The notes beneath the pieces are model-generated. The model made no database searches and was not told the origin of the DNA. It saw nothing but the letters and a program-made list of their open reading frames with translations. Source: Trichaptum fuscoviolaceum (taxonomy: Eukaryota > Basidiomycota > Agaricomycetes > Hymenochaetales > Trichaptaceae). From it: DNA of 64,000 nucleotides. The stretch is from positions 4,442,598 through 4,506,597 of the forward strand of contig CAJSYZ010000007.1 in the NCBI GenBank assembly GCA_910574455.1, written 5' to 3'. Within the stretch, counting starts at the first letter, position 1, and every line of letters begins with the position of its first letter. This document shows, in pieces, positions 34,250 to 46,352 of this stretch. The translations under genes were made by a program, and so were the position numbers.

Positions 34250-36075
34250 ATGTCAAGTTCTGATCTCGGGGATACTCCAAGCTCTTGCTTGGACACAGAC
34301 GAGGACGAGGACGGTTCAGAATCCAGCTTTGGTCTCAACACTCACAGCTCAAAGTCCGCGATCATCGAAGACGAGAGCGAATACGAAGTGTATACAAATC
34401 CTGTAGAGGTTAAGTTCGGTAGGACCACATATTATCTATATTTCAGTGTGTGGTTTGGCTTATCTTCAATGACTTGTCAGAGGACCTACCCTTTGGTTAT
34501 CGCTCGGGAGCATATATCGATAGCACGGTGGTCCAGTCAATCACCAAAAGCTTAGAGTCCAAGCTAGAGCATGCAAATCGCTTCGGGTTTTCGTCGAACG
34601 ATTTCAAGGAAACACTTGTTCTGGCTGATCGGCTGGGGAGGTACTTTGATACGTCAAATCAGTATATCAGTAACCGGGTTAGGGAAGCACAGGCTCTGCA
34701 GAGGAAGACGGCTGTGATGCTAGACCAGTTTCGGATCAGTACATACCAGTACACGGACATGATCTTCAAGCTAGGTGAAGAACTAGCTATCCTGATGCGT
34801 TATACGGTAAGCTGCAAATTAAATCAAAAGCTTGAATGCACGTCTCTAACCGCTTGTTCTTATGGTAATGCGCTATAGCCCGAGGAGCCACTTGAGCTGC
34901 TTATCCGCAAGCGTGTGGAGGAATCAAGACTTGCTGTCGCCACGGCGTTCATATCTGTTCTTCCCGGCTTTTTCCCGTCAGGGAAACTCATCAATGTTTT
35001 CACTGGGGACGTCATCTGGGATAATTTCTTGTCTTGCTTAGTCGCCCGATATCATTCACACCATGCAATCGTGCGTTGGCAACGTAAATTTGAGGATGAG
35101 GAGGCCGGCAATCGATTGATACAGACAAAATCTGTCTTTTCTGCCATAAGGATCGACATCAAAGGCACAAAGCTCGAGGAAAATGTTCGTCGTGAACTCT
35201 CTGCTCAATTGAAGCACTTTACGCCAGTCGTGGGCGTGAATCTTAAAGGCTCTACAAGCAGGCCCCGAAACCCAAGGCTTGCGCTCAAGTTCTTTCTCCC
35301 CCTACTTATTTGGTCATATAACGAGTGCAAGGATTGGATCGTCTTCCTAGACAAATGCCGTGCGGAACAATTGCCAAAGTCGCCCGTTGGTCAACTCTCA
35401 GAAGCAGAAGTCAATTGTTCTGCGACTCAGGCGACTCCGACTGTCTTTCAATCCGGAACAGCACGAGAGGCTCGGCGTCGATGGAAACGTGAACTTGAAC
35501 GTGCCGGTGGAGAAGCTGCTCTAGCTGACTTTCATCGACTCATTCAGAAGTCAATGGATATTCTTGGCGTCGACTCGGCTGATGGTGGAACGTCCTCATT
35601 GGAGAATAATCGACAAATCCAGCGCGAATACGGAAATTATTCGGTTGTTCTGCGCAGGTTCAACTGGATCAGGAAATGTTTAATCATCCTCTGTGATGAT
35701 TCGCTTCTGGATCTGTTGCTCATGAATGATGGTGCAATGCAGCGCTTCTCCAGGGAGATGGACTTTGCTAGGCTGGGCATTATCGAAGTGACTCGAGCCA
35801 TTAGGCAATTTGACGATGCTGATCGCAAAGATATAGACAAGGAAAGACTCGACAGGGCCGCCGAATTTCTCCACGAAGATATGGAACACATCGATCATGC
35901 CCTTATTCCGGCAGAGCAAATTTTTGACTCTTTACTCCTGAAGACAGTCGACGATTTACTTCGTAATTATGGTCCATTTTATTTAACAGATTATGGAATC
36001 CTATTTGCTCTTCTCGACAAATTGGATCCCATCACGGACACCGACTCGGATGTCAATATGAGCTCGGCGATGTAA
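34250..36075 (+). CDS. Gene A: 571-aa protein of unknown function
   Basis: Exons 34250-34408, 34447-34806 and 34879-36075 give 571 codons plus stop with matching phases. The first intron would be 38 nt (GTTAAG...TTTCAG), the second 72 nt (GTAAGC...CTATAG). The N-terminus is acidic and Ser-rich (DTPSSCLDTDEDEDGSES). The rest is predicted mostly helical, with hydrophobic stretches such as ATAFISVLPGFFPSGKLI and KFFLPLLIWSYNECKDW, and a Leu/Asp-rich C-terminal part. No catalytic motif or known family was recognised. The neighbouring gene B is transcribed in the opposite direction. Confidence 0.65.
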
Positions 36076-36845
36076 CTGGCGGTTGCATATTGGACCATTC
36101 CCCGACACGAAGTGTTCTAGGGTTCACCAGCGCGCGATTCAAGTTTAAGTTGTGGCCGTGTTAAATTTTTATTTCGTTTTACTATGTTTATGACAAAAGT
36201 CAAGGACTCGGATTGTACTAGTACTACTCATTCTATGCCAGTGCTTACTCCCTTTTCAAGTTTAACTTAAAGCTCCTCTCGCACTATGCTGCACTATTGG
36301 TAGTTAGTACTAGTAGCAACTATGTGACATCGTTTTCTTGATTACTACTATATACTGCAAAAAAATTATTTATTTATTCATAGCATATGCTTCAAGTTGA
36401 TAGTACTACCGTGACTAGTACTACTAGTAGTCTGTGTTCAACTTGAACTTCAACTTCAAGATGGTTAAATTAGAACTTGAAGTAGTACTAGTAGTAGTAG
36501 CAGCCTGAGGCAGGTTATTGGTTCATTTCCAGTTGTTGGCAAGTTCCATGTTATTGTACACTTTTTACTTGAAGTTTTCTATGTTCATACTAGTAGTACT
36601 AGTACCAGTAGTAGTAGTACTCAGCCTGAGGCTGCCAGTGCACTGCAGCAGTGGGAAATTTTGACCACTGCCACTGACAGTGGCATCCGACATGATCCAA
36701 CTTGAACTTGAAGTCTAAGATGCACCGACTAGTAACACTACAATTCTAGTATAGCTAGTACCATAATCCGTCACTGAACATTTAAATGTTATATCCTTAC
36801 TTCATAAGTTTCAAGGTACTTTGTGAGCTAAATGAGGGTTTATCT
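36076..36845. other. Intergenic region between gene A and transposase, word-rich
   Basis: Convergent 3' ends of gene A and the transposase. From about 36210 to 36720 it holds clusters of ACTAGTAGTACT, AACTTGAACTTCAACTTCAAG and CACTGCAGCAGTG words. No gene is seen. Confidence 0.55.
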
Positions 36846-39800
36846 TTATTGTTGCCTACTTTCGTACAATGTTTCATGCATGTGCATGTCAGCAAATCGG
36901 TTAACATAGAATCTATTGTAAAAGTCCAGGGACTCCTCAGGTGTCAATGACTTCGGAGGACATTCATCACCCTCTGGAACCCCAAGGAGGTGAGCTAAAC
37001 GGAAGATACTCCCTAGAGCTATCACGGATAACTTTGGAGTTTTTGAGTCACCGTGACGGGGGTAGCCTGACTCCGAGTCGGAGGTGTCATTCAGGTCACT
37101 CCGGCGAGTCCGAGTCAGCGGTTGACGGCAACTTCCAATAGTACTACGCTGGCACGCGGTAGAGGTCTCTGACTCATACTCTGGCTCGACTATCCACATT
37201 CTTGTTTTTCTGTCAGGTGAGTCTCCAACGTTCTTGAAAAACTGGACAAGGGCGCATTCCTGACGTTCTCCATTGGCGGTGAAGGAGAAAAGAAGCATAA
37301 CCCGAGCAATTCGCATCCCTGCAAACCCCTTTTTGCGAGAACTAACTTGGACAAGAACGACATCACGTCGTGGTTTTCCGCGCCAAGAGGGATTGGACCT
37401 GATCACCTCCCTCATTGCTTGCTCTATAGGAATTGATTCGCCGCGGTAGGCGAAATACGCGGTAGCTGAATGGAAGATGGCAATGTCATTGCCCATGTCC
37501 AGTGCAAACTGTTGTTCGGCTATCAGGCTTTCAGAAGCGCTTCCGAGGTCATAGTATCCTAATTCGTTCAAGTTGCACCTTTCGTACTTGCAGAATAAGT
37601 ATATTTTGATGAGTCGTCGGAGCTGTCGGAGTTCCGGATGGCCTTTTATCGCCGCAAGAGCGTTGAGCTGTTTGGGGTACAGCTTACTGGACTCTGTAAG
37701 GATAGCAACGAATAAGTCAGATATCCAGCGCCACAATTTGAAGCTCGTGTTACTGACGTTGTTTCGAAGCCATTAACATCAAGCTCGAAGGATCACTTCT
37801 ACCACCTAAGCAAAACCGATGTTCTGTATTTTCCACATCATGAAGAACAACACTACTTTGCAGTCCTTCCACTGATGAAGTGCTGAAATCATCCAGGTCA
37901 GCAATTTCGTTGTGCCCTTGATTACCCACAGTGCCATCGAAGAAATCATCTGTATCATTGGCTGCTCCTGCCACACCAATACACTGCAACTGCTCCCTCT
38001 GATTCGGGATCCTCTCAGCATCATCCTCCTCCGGCTCTGACATATTCTTCCGCAGAACATCTCGCAAAACTTTCCACGTAGCCTCGGATAGCGTATCGTC
38101 TAGCATTCCACGCCGTTTGAAGTCTGACCTCGATGCAATAAGTTTGCTGAGTCGTTGGTTTGCTGTGATCATCTGGCCCAAGGGATCATTTCTGTTCGAG
38201 CGTCGCCACGTTTCTTTGACCGCATAAATATGTTTATTCTCTGTAATCGATGAACACAGCCCGCTCGGTGCAGCAAACAGAGGGATCAATGTTGGATAAT
38301 GGACCATAGCATGCTGTCGTGGTAGTGAAAAGTTATCCCGGATGCCCTTAGCTATGAATATTTGCCGATAACGGTGAAAGTGATCCAAAGAGGCTTTGAT
38401 TTGATCAAGAGTTGAGGCTGTAATCGTGTACCGACGCACAAGGTAACAGAAGTCTAGAAATGCACTTAATGTGCGAATCATATCATCGTGTGCAATGCCC
38501 ACGATAGCCGGAAGATACACCTAAGCAAATTGCATCAAATATCAGCAAACCACTGCCTCGAACAAGATAAAAAGGTCACATACTTTCATAAGTGCCTTAG
38601 AATCATTGCCTGTCCATTGCTTGAAGCCTCGGCCTTCGGGGAATCTGCGAAGTCCAGGAAAAGGAGCAGCAACTCTGATTCTACGCGGATGTTAGCAATG
38701 GTATTTACATTAAACAACTTGCGAAAAAAATCACCTTTTATCCACAATATCCAGCTCTGACGTGGTCAAGCTCTGACATATCCACTCGACAAGATGATCC
38801 TTGAACACGCCTTTGATGATTTGGTGCAGCAGGTCCGGAGATATGAGATCGCATATATCTGCGCGTGGAATGTCATTGGTGAAAGGCTACGGAGCAACGT
38901 ATCAGTTGCAATATACGCATCCAATGAATAATTTGAAGCACGTACCACAATGTCCTGGTGGAATCCGTACTCTTTCCGAATTGTTGCTTTATTCATGTTG
39001 TTGGCGTCTACCTGTTCTATCAATCGTTCGTGCAGCTCTTTTGTTCGAGGAATTGATACAAATTCCGGATTATCGAGGTCCTTGTGAGGCGCTGTGCATC
39101 TATAATGTCGAAAGTAAGTCATCACCACAGAGCTTGATTTCAGGAAAGCCTGAGGGCGGTAGTACTTACTTGCAGCACCATCCAGTACATATGGCGCAAA
39201 GGCTGACCTGTTCCGGATAATCGGCTATATATGAGCCGAGTCCGAAAACCGACCTACGCAAGTGACCATCAGGGCACCGGAGAATGGTTTTCTGAGTGTT
39301 CATGATCATTGCGGATTTCAGCGAGATTAAGATCCTCGATATAGACGAATGAAAGATCTGATGTCGAAAGTGCCGGAAGTCATCTGACTTTTCGTATTGC
39401 CGCTCAGCTGCAAAGCATCAGAAGTCAATTGAATAGATCACTATTAACACACATACTCTTTGGTATTGCCAGAAATGCTATGAGCTGGACTGTATTCAGT
39501 TTCTGGGACCGCCGGGCCTTGTTTGATACATTCCCAATCGAGAGATACAAAGGATAGTATTCATTATTGCCAGTTCCAACAGAAACCGTTGTCTTATCGC
39601 TCCCTAAAATGACCGGGACGAACATAGATCCATGGACTGCTTTATCTTCTGCGTAGATCTTGTTCTAAGTCAAGGATAATAAGTATCTGTGCGAGTTAAT
39701 GAGTCATGACTTACAGCCTGTTCCCAAGCAAAATTCCCGGACATGTAATTTCTGAAAACTCGTTCTTTGTCATTGATATTATTGGTGTCCTCCTTTGTCT

Positions 39801-40930
39801 GAAATTCACGAAACGGGACAAAGTCAAATTCGCCTTCTAAAGCCGGGTTATCCACCAAATTTCGGATTACTTCCAAAGGATCCCGATACCATACATCATA
39901 TTCTTTCCTCTTCCATGACTCGATGTTCTCGTTTGTCGCTTTTTGGCCATTGTCGTTAGTGTAGAAGTTACTGAAGGATTTCCAAGATACATCACCGACT
40001 TTTGTAGTGTCAATGATCTTGTACAAATTTTGTGCATCTCCATCGAGCAGTGCACCAGCTGTATCCAGACTTGAGTCATCATGATTGGGATCTGTCGCGT
40101 CCAATTCGGGATATCTAATAGATTTTGCGTTCTCCGTGGACTGAATTAGTTGATAAGCCTTCATAATTCCGAGAAGCTTTGTTATGTTGCCAGCAGACAT
40201 TTGCTCTTCGCGATAGAGAAAATCTGCGAGCTCGAAATCTGCTCGGCACGAATAGGGAAACCAGTCATTTGACGCAGGTTCGTTCCGTGAAACGGGCGGT
40301 TCTTCCTTTTCTAAGAAGTTCCCTTCTTCATCGCATGGAGTGGCTGCACGATATTTGGTGTCAGAATGCTAAAGTAAACTGGGGACATCATACTTAGCGC
40401 GCACCATTTAAATATCTGTGATACACCTTTAAGTTATCATTGTTCTCTTCATAATCTCCAATGTCGGAGTCCAGATCAGCAGAAGATAGGTCTTGGTCTT
40501 CAAGTTCGTCATCTCCAGTGTCAGCATGGGACAGGCAATCAGGACCGTCTAAATCTTGAAGCAGCTCGTCTCGGCCTATGCTAAGCATCGAGATATCCTG
40601 TGTGAGTATAGAAATGTCGTAGTCGTAACTTGAAGAGTTGCAGCCACTTTCATCTTCATGATGGCCCTCCAAGTCTGTTGGAAGTTCAGGAGAGCCGGGA
40701 AGAGCTTGAGGTGTCGAAGGTCGTGCGGGTCGCTTGGGTGAGGAATCCAAGTCGTAACCACAAGCAGCAGGTCTTGTTGCAAATGATGACGGGTGAGCTG
40801 AATATTCATGTCTTGTCCTTGCGGATTGATTCTTGAACCTCCTGCTGCAGAAGGAGAAGGTGCATCGAATAGTCGGGGGGAAGATATCTGTAAGATGAAC
40901 GGGTTTGGGCCTTCGCCGAGTTACCGGCAT
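36846..40930 (-). CDS. Plavaka-type transposase
   Basis: Nine exons give 1202 aa with every phase matching: 40930-40405, 40343-39715, 39658-39457, 39407-39170, 39099-38946, 38886-38735, 38680-38584, 38520-37758 and 37693-36846. Introns are 49-70 nt. A C2H2-type finger (C23, C28, H41, H46) starts the protein. Family landmarks follow in order: YHRYLN-ATPCDEEGNFL, MSAGNI, YDVWYRDPLEVIRNL, YMSGNFAWEQA, VILGSDKTTVSVGTGNNEY (probable catalytic Asp), LYLSIGNVSNKARR, RCPDGHLRR, CAICTGWCCKCTAP (paired Cys), ISPDLLHQIIKGVFKDHLVEW, FKQWTGNDSKALMK, FLDFCYLVRR, SLPRQHAMVHY, GLCSSITENKHI and a C-terminal ALVQFFKNVGD...WIVEPEY block. This catalyses cut-and-paste transposition of CACTA-related Plavaka elements. 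No stop or frameshift is seen, so it may be active. Confidence 0.92.
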
Positions 40931-41407
40931 TAGTTCCAGTAAATTGAACGCTGAATTTAAAGTTGAATGGCACGCTCAGCGGTGACGCCCGCGTAGTAAC
41001 AACTTGAAGTTAGTAGTACTACTAGTAGTAGTACCGGTAGCCTGAGTAGCCACAGCCTCAGGCTGTCAGTGACTCAGTGGCACCGCCGCCAGCCTGCCAG
41101 TGAGCCTGCAAGTGCCAGTGAGTAGTACTAGTACCAGTAGCACTGTGATAGTACTAGTAATAGAGCTAGCCTGAGTATCCGAGTGTCCAAGTCCGAGTCT
41201 GAGTCAGGCTCATTCCGAGTCAGCCTAACTTGAAGGCTGCCAATCACTGGCACTGCCAGTGCCAGCAAGTGCAAGTGGGCGTAAATTTTCCTTGAATAGG
41301 CGCCCTCATCTCCAACTTCAACTACAACTTGCACCTTTGCCAACTCGATTCACCATCGAAACTCATAGCACCTGTCAGCGTGCCTCGACTTGAAACACTG
41401 CACAAGA
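40931..41407. other. Divergent intergenic region between transposase and gene C
   Basis: Shared upstream region of two oppositely oriented genes. It holds a word cluster (40995-41290) with AACTTGAAGTTAGTAGTACTACTAGTAG-like, CACTGGCACTGCCAGTGCC and GAGTCCGAGTC elements. No promoter motif could be assigned. Confidence 0.5.
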
Positions 41408-44400
41408 ATGTCAACTCGAAGACAAACGCGGGCTAAGAATAGCAATCAGCACCCGGGAGCCATAGTCAATAAACTCAGAACACGTCGAACGAAAGAGGAG
41501 GTATTGAGGGAGAAAGAAGAGAAGGAGAGAAGGAGAGAAGAGCAGGCCTCAAAGCGTGGTGAGGCATTGAGGGAAAAGGAGGAGAAGGAAAAACAGAAGG
41601 AAGAACGGGCAGCTCTGCGCGAAGCTGCGGCTCAACAAGCCGCGGATGCGAGAGAGAAGAGAAAACTTGATGCGGAACAGAAACGGGCAGCAAAAGAACA
41701 AGAGGCATCTGAGAAGGTACGCAAAAAGAGAGCTGCAGCAGAGCAACAGGAAACAGCAATACTGGAGACGATGGAGCTTGAGAAGAATTTGTCGAAGGCT
41801 CTTGACATTCGCACCCAGATGGGCTCAACTGCACCTAAGCTGGCTGGCACTGACAAACGAGGGCTAAAAAAACCGAAAGACACTCCTGAAGCTAGTGAGT
41901 CCTTATCTTCAAGACAGCGACAGTCGAGTTACCAGATATTGGCATTGCAGGTTCAACGAACGAGGAAAAAGACAGCTTTTGTGAAGCTGAAGGCAATGCA
42001 AACTTTTATGTTCGTAAGTTGCATTACCTTTACGACTTTAGGTTTTGAAAGATGAACATATTGACTCACGTTATGATGCAGCCAATTCCGATGGACCAGA
42101 TAGAGAGCGCGCAAAAAAGGCGAGGAAAAAGGACACCAGAGGTGCACTTCCTTTCCGTACTTGTGTGCAGGGCGCAAAGGCTTCAAGTCGTATCATAGGA
42201 GGCACTGGCTATCATAGTACGCTTGCAGGACAGGACAGCAGTCTTTCTGGTGAGGATACAGACATGATAGACTCGCCCAATACGTCGAAACGGAACGATA
42301 AGACAAAGCGACCTGTCAGGGCACTTCGCAACACAGATGGATCCACTTTCTTCGGCGGAGAGGGCAGAAATCCTGAGATCGCAAGGAAGATAGTAGAAGA
42401 TATTGACTTGTGAGTTTGAAGTCGTACTACTCAACCGTTCGCATCATAGTACGAAAGATGAGTTTCAAATTCAAACAAATTCAAGTTGATAGTAAGTGTG
42501 AAGCTTGATTTAAACTCAGCTACTTGAAGCTTATCATTGTAGTACTACTTACTACTACTACTAGTAGTACTAGTACTGATAGCTTGAATGCGCCCGCCAC
42601 TGCCAGTGGCAGTTTGAGCGTGCCACGCGTGCGCCAGTGACACTGCCAGTGGCAGCGACCGTGGCGGCCCGGCGGGTCACCGCCGTGCCACACTTCTTCA
42701 AGATCATCATGAACCCGAACGTTGCAGCTTCTTCACTTATAATGCTCACATCCTTATCTTTGTTTCAAGTTGTGAGCCTGGCTGACACAAGGAAAATTTA
42801 GGCTCCCCGCCTCGGTGCAAGAGGATGCAAACTTTAGTCCTTGGGAGGATGAAGGAGAGACAGTAACCCTCACGAGTTTTCAAGGTGTAAAGAATAGCTT
42901 TGCGAGCGAGCGACAGACGGCACATCTTGTTGACTCCGACACTGATAATGTGAGTTGGTTAAAGCATTCATTAGACTGGCAGATGAAATCTTAATATTTT
43001 GATTGTGCGTTTAATTAGGCGCGAGGAGACTTACAATACCGCCCCAAGCCAATGTGAGTGCCGCTTAAAGTTCAAAGAAATCGTTCGATTCACAGAGACT
43101 ATGCATCGGTGGAGTCCCATGCACAACGATGGCTAATTAACAATGTTTCTGTATCGTATCAGGATGGAGCCAGCAATAAATCGAAGAAAAGGAAGCTATC
43201 CCGCGACACTCTCTCCGACTTGCAGGCTCCTACAACGTTGGTAAGTGGCATCATAATGTCTTGCTTCGTTCGCGCTACTTATCCTTCCTTCTTTGTGCTC
43301 TGGAGAAGAAGAATATCAGGAGACAATCGGCCGTTCAGGTGAGTGTTTCACATCAAAGCATGGATCTGGTGCCGGACTTTCTTGTGTCCTTCGGCGTCGA
43401 CATATCTTTACTTCATTACTTACCAAACCGTACTCTGAATAGGGCGCGAAAATGCAGAGAATCGCCAACTCCCAGCTTGATGTAACGGTAAGTTTATTCT
43501 GCTTTTACCCCCTCACTACTCACCTGTCATCTCGTCAGGAGGGTATTACTGTCGATGGACATAGAGAGCAATCGCCGGCGTTGTATCTGCAGATGCAGGT
43601 ATGTGTAGGCATCGACACTCAATAGGACAACTTTCTGCACCCCTTTCTTTGGCAAGGATCTGGTCGTCTACTAAGCTTTGCTTATTGTAGGACAGCATGA
43701 TCGCGAATAATAAGAAGAGGAAGTCACCGCCGGACTCTAACTCGCATGCCGTGGTAATTCTTGCATTTCCACCCAATATTCAGATCACTTCCTTACTATC
43801 TAAAACAGACTAGCATGAACGTGTATATGAAGAAGCCGTCATCACAGGCTGCCTCGACAGTTAGTGTTAATCCTTCTAATCTCCATTTCATATCATTTCT
43901 GATTAAGCAACAAGGATTTGAACCTCACTACTATAGTAACAAGAGTAAACTGCAAGACAGTCATTCTCAGGCTGATATACTGGTATTCAATTCTCTTCGA
44001 GCTTTTCTTGGTAACAATTCCTCTAATTGCTACAGATGAAATCTTCTACTTCTATTCGCAATTTGAAGAGGTCTCTGGCGGCTCATGCGCAACATATTGC
44101 AAGTGTGAGCTAATTGCTGCAATTGATTCGTGTACTAATTCAAGGCTCCTTTAACAGGCAAGTGGTTGTGAGGTGTCGCTAACACCACGAGCACAATCAC
44201 CTGCGATGACGACAGTATCCATCAGTCCTGAACCCGAAGTGCTCGCAACCAAGGCTCATCTTGGTCATCGCAAAGTCTCTCGGACTACTAGCTCTGTGCG
44301 TTAATCAAATCATGTCTATGATATACATCCACTAACTTGCAGAAATGCAGACATCTGTAGGGCTTGAGGACAAGGATAGAAATAGTATCGGAAGGGAGGG

Positions 44401-45780
44401 ATCCCGCGCTCCCGGCAAAAAAAGGGCAACGAATCAGTGTCTCCCTCCCGGAACTCAGGCAGGCTGGACTCACATTCTTCTGCCTTCGCTGTATCGCGCA
44501 GTTGGAAAGTCCACAACTCCATGGCAAAACCCGGACAATAAGTCCATCGGAGCCTTGTGGGGGAAGGTGTTTGATTCTGTCGAACTTAGTTACGACACGC
44601 AATTGGCCGACATCTGTTCTTTAGTTGAGTCATCCCTTATTGTCTTTCATCGGCCATTTTGAATCAAGTATGATCTGCCCTGTAGGCAGCCCAGAGATGC
44701 TCTGATAGTTGGCGCAAGAAATTGTTCGAGAAAGCCGAACAATCAATTTCGAGTTTCGTCGGCAACGAGCGTTCTAAGTCGGTGGAGACCGAAGAAATTG
44801 TGAAGATGTTGCAGACGATGGTCGACAAGAAGAAAGCTGAACCATTCCTCTGGGAAAGCTGGCATAGTATGGATAAGGTATGTAAAAATTTGCCCCATGT
44901 CACCCTTCGTATCCCTGCATTGACTCTGAAAGTACAGAAGCAAGGGTTGTTCTGCTCTGATCTTGTAATCTCAGTGTTGTCCGTACACCTAGTCTTGGCC
45001 CTGGGTCGGCATAAAGTACTGGATAAAAACACAATAGGAAAGCCTATCGGTGCCCTCGCTCTTGCGGCAACCGCGGTATCTATCTACTTCAGTTCTTATA
45101 GTGGCTTTATTCGCTGAATTTCTCATGAACAGGTCAAGGTTGCAATCGACAAGCAAGTGGCCCGGTTGCAAAAGATCAAAGAAGAGTTTGGTGGCGCTGA
45201 GTGGTACTTCACCAGTGCTCTGTGGCAGCCTCATACGGACGACTATGTTAACTTATTGTCGAATTCCTCGTTTTTTACTGAATCAAACTGGGAGAAGGTC
45301 CGATCCCGCCTAGCAGCTTACAATTCCATTGAAGATTTTAGTGCGGGAAAGAACACCGAACTTGTTGGATCGGGTGTCACTGGCAGGGATTTCTCCCTGT
45401 ATCTTGACGTTGGAGACGCGGATGCGAGCGGCGAGTATACATATGGCGAGGGCGCTACTAGAAGTAGTAAGTGCAAGGAGGATAAGGATAATGACGGCGA
45501 AGAAGTCGAGGATTTCAAGGATAGGGAAGACGATATGGAGGACGAGAGTGTGCTTGGCGAGGGAGACGAGGTCGAGGACAAGGATCAGGAGGAGGACAAG
45601 GATCAGGATCAGGATGAGAACAAGGATGCGGACGAGAATTTCAGCGTGGGTTATGGACGCAGTGGAGGTTTTGAGGGCGAGGAGAATGACGCAGGCAGAG
45701 AGGACTGGGAAGGTGAGGGCGATCGCGAGGAGGACGAGGGTTCATTATGGGATTCGGCTACGGACGGCGCAGACTTTTAA
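41408..45780 (+). CDS. Gene C: charged coiled-coil protein with acidic tail; possible second transposon factor
   Basis: Multi-exon gene starting at ATG 41408. The first exons are clear: 41408-41894, 41951-42013, 42082-42409 and 42802-42949, with matching phases. Between 42950 and 44340 there are many tiny exons with good GT-AG ends whose exact joining I could not settle. The last parts lie at about 44360-44660, 44690-44877, 44938-45077 and 45130-45780. The N-terminal third is a K/E/R/A-rich coiled coil (EEVLREKEEKERRREEQ...). A KKRK basic stretch lies near 43183. A conserved-looking part follows (WTHILLPSLYRAVGKS, IGALWGKVFDSV, LVISVLSVHLVL, PIGALALAATAV), recalling a multicopy basidiomycete family of unknown function. 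The end is a very acidic Asp/Glu repeat. By analogy with CACTA elements it may bind the subterminal repeats; this is inference. Confidence 0.55.
42410..42801 (+). other. Long word-rich intron of gene C
   Basis: Unusually long (392 nt) against the 50-70 nt norm here. Donor GTGAGT at 42410, acceptor TTTAG ending at 42801. It is filled with ACTACTACTAGTAGTACTAG and CACTGCCAGTGGCAG words at 42540-42690. Splicing it keeps the frame. Confidence 0.6.
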
Positions 45781-46002
45781 GAGCAGGTCGATCTCTGGTG
45801 AGCTTCGGCTTTGACCCATCACCCCGCCACTGTATTCAAGCTCTTACTACCATCAACTTGCAGTGGCATTCGTTCTCTGAATATGCCGAGGAACAGCCTG
45901 CCAGCAAGGCAGAAGTGGCAAAATACAATCTGGTTCAGGATGCCGTGGTGTAGCTACTGAGGGACCGTGACACTGATGCACTGATTTCTACTTATTGTCT
46001 TA

Positions 46003-46210
46003 AATTACTTGTGGAAATGAAGTAATTCTGGAACCTCTTACGCACTTACACGCTTGAGTACTGCAAACCGACAGACAAAAAAGTCTGCTTATATGATTAA
46101 ATGATGAATTACTTATGGAATGAACTACTTGAACCCCTTACAAACTTATACACTTGAGCACTGCAATTCGAATGCCAGAAAAAAACTTCTGATATGCTTG
46201 AATGCTGAAG
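46003..46210. repeat. Right subterminal tandem repeat (period 104 nt)
   Basis: Two diverged copies starting AATTACTT at 46003 and 46107. Each has AATTACTT.TGG, GGAACC/TGAACCCCTTAC, CACTTGAG.ACTGCAA and an A-run followed by CTTCTG/GTCTG. It probably belongs to the transposon's subterminal binding region. Confidence 0.65.
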
Positions 46211-46352
46211 ACTGAATGCCTGAAGTACTGATTTAAGTCGACGGCACTGATTTCAGCAGGCCCCTTCCTGAATAATGAAACCACATGCCTGAAATCAGTA
46301 AATCAGTAGAATTTCACTTCCCAGGGCTTCAGTAAATTTCAGACCGTTTAAG

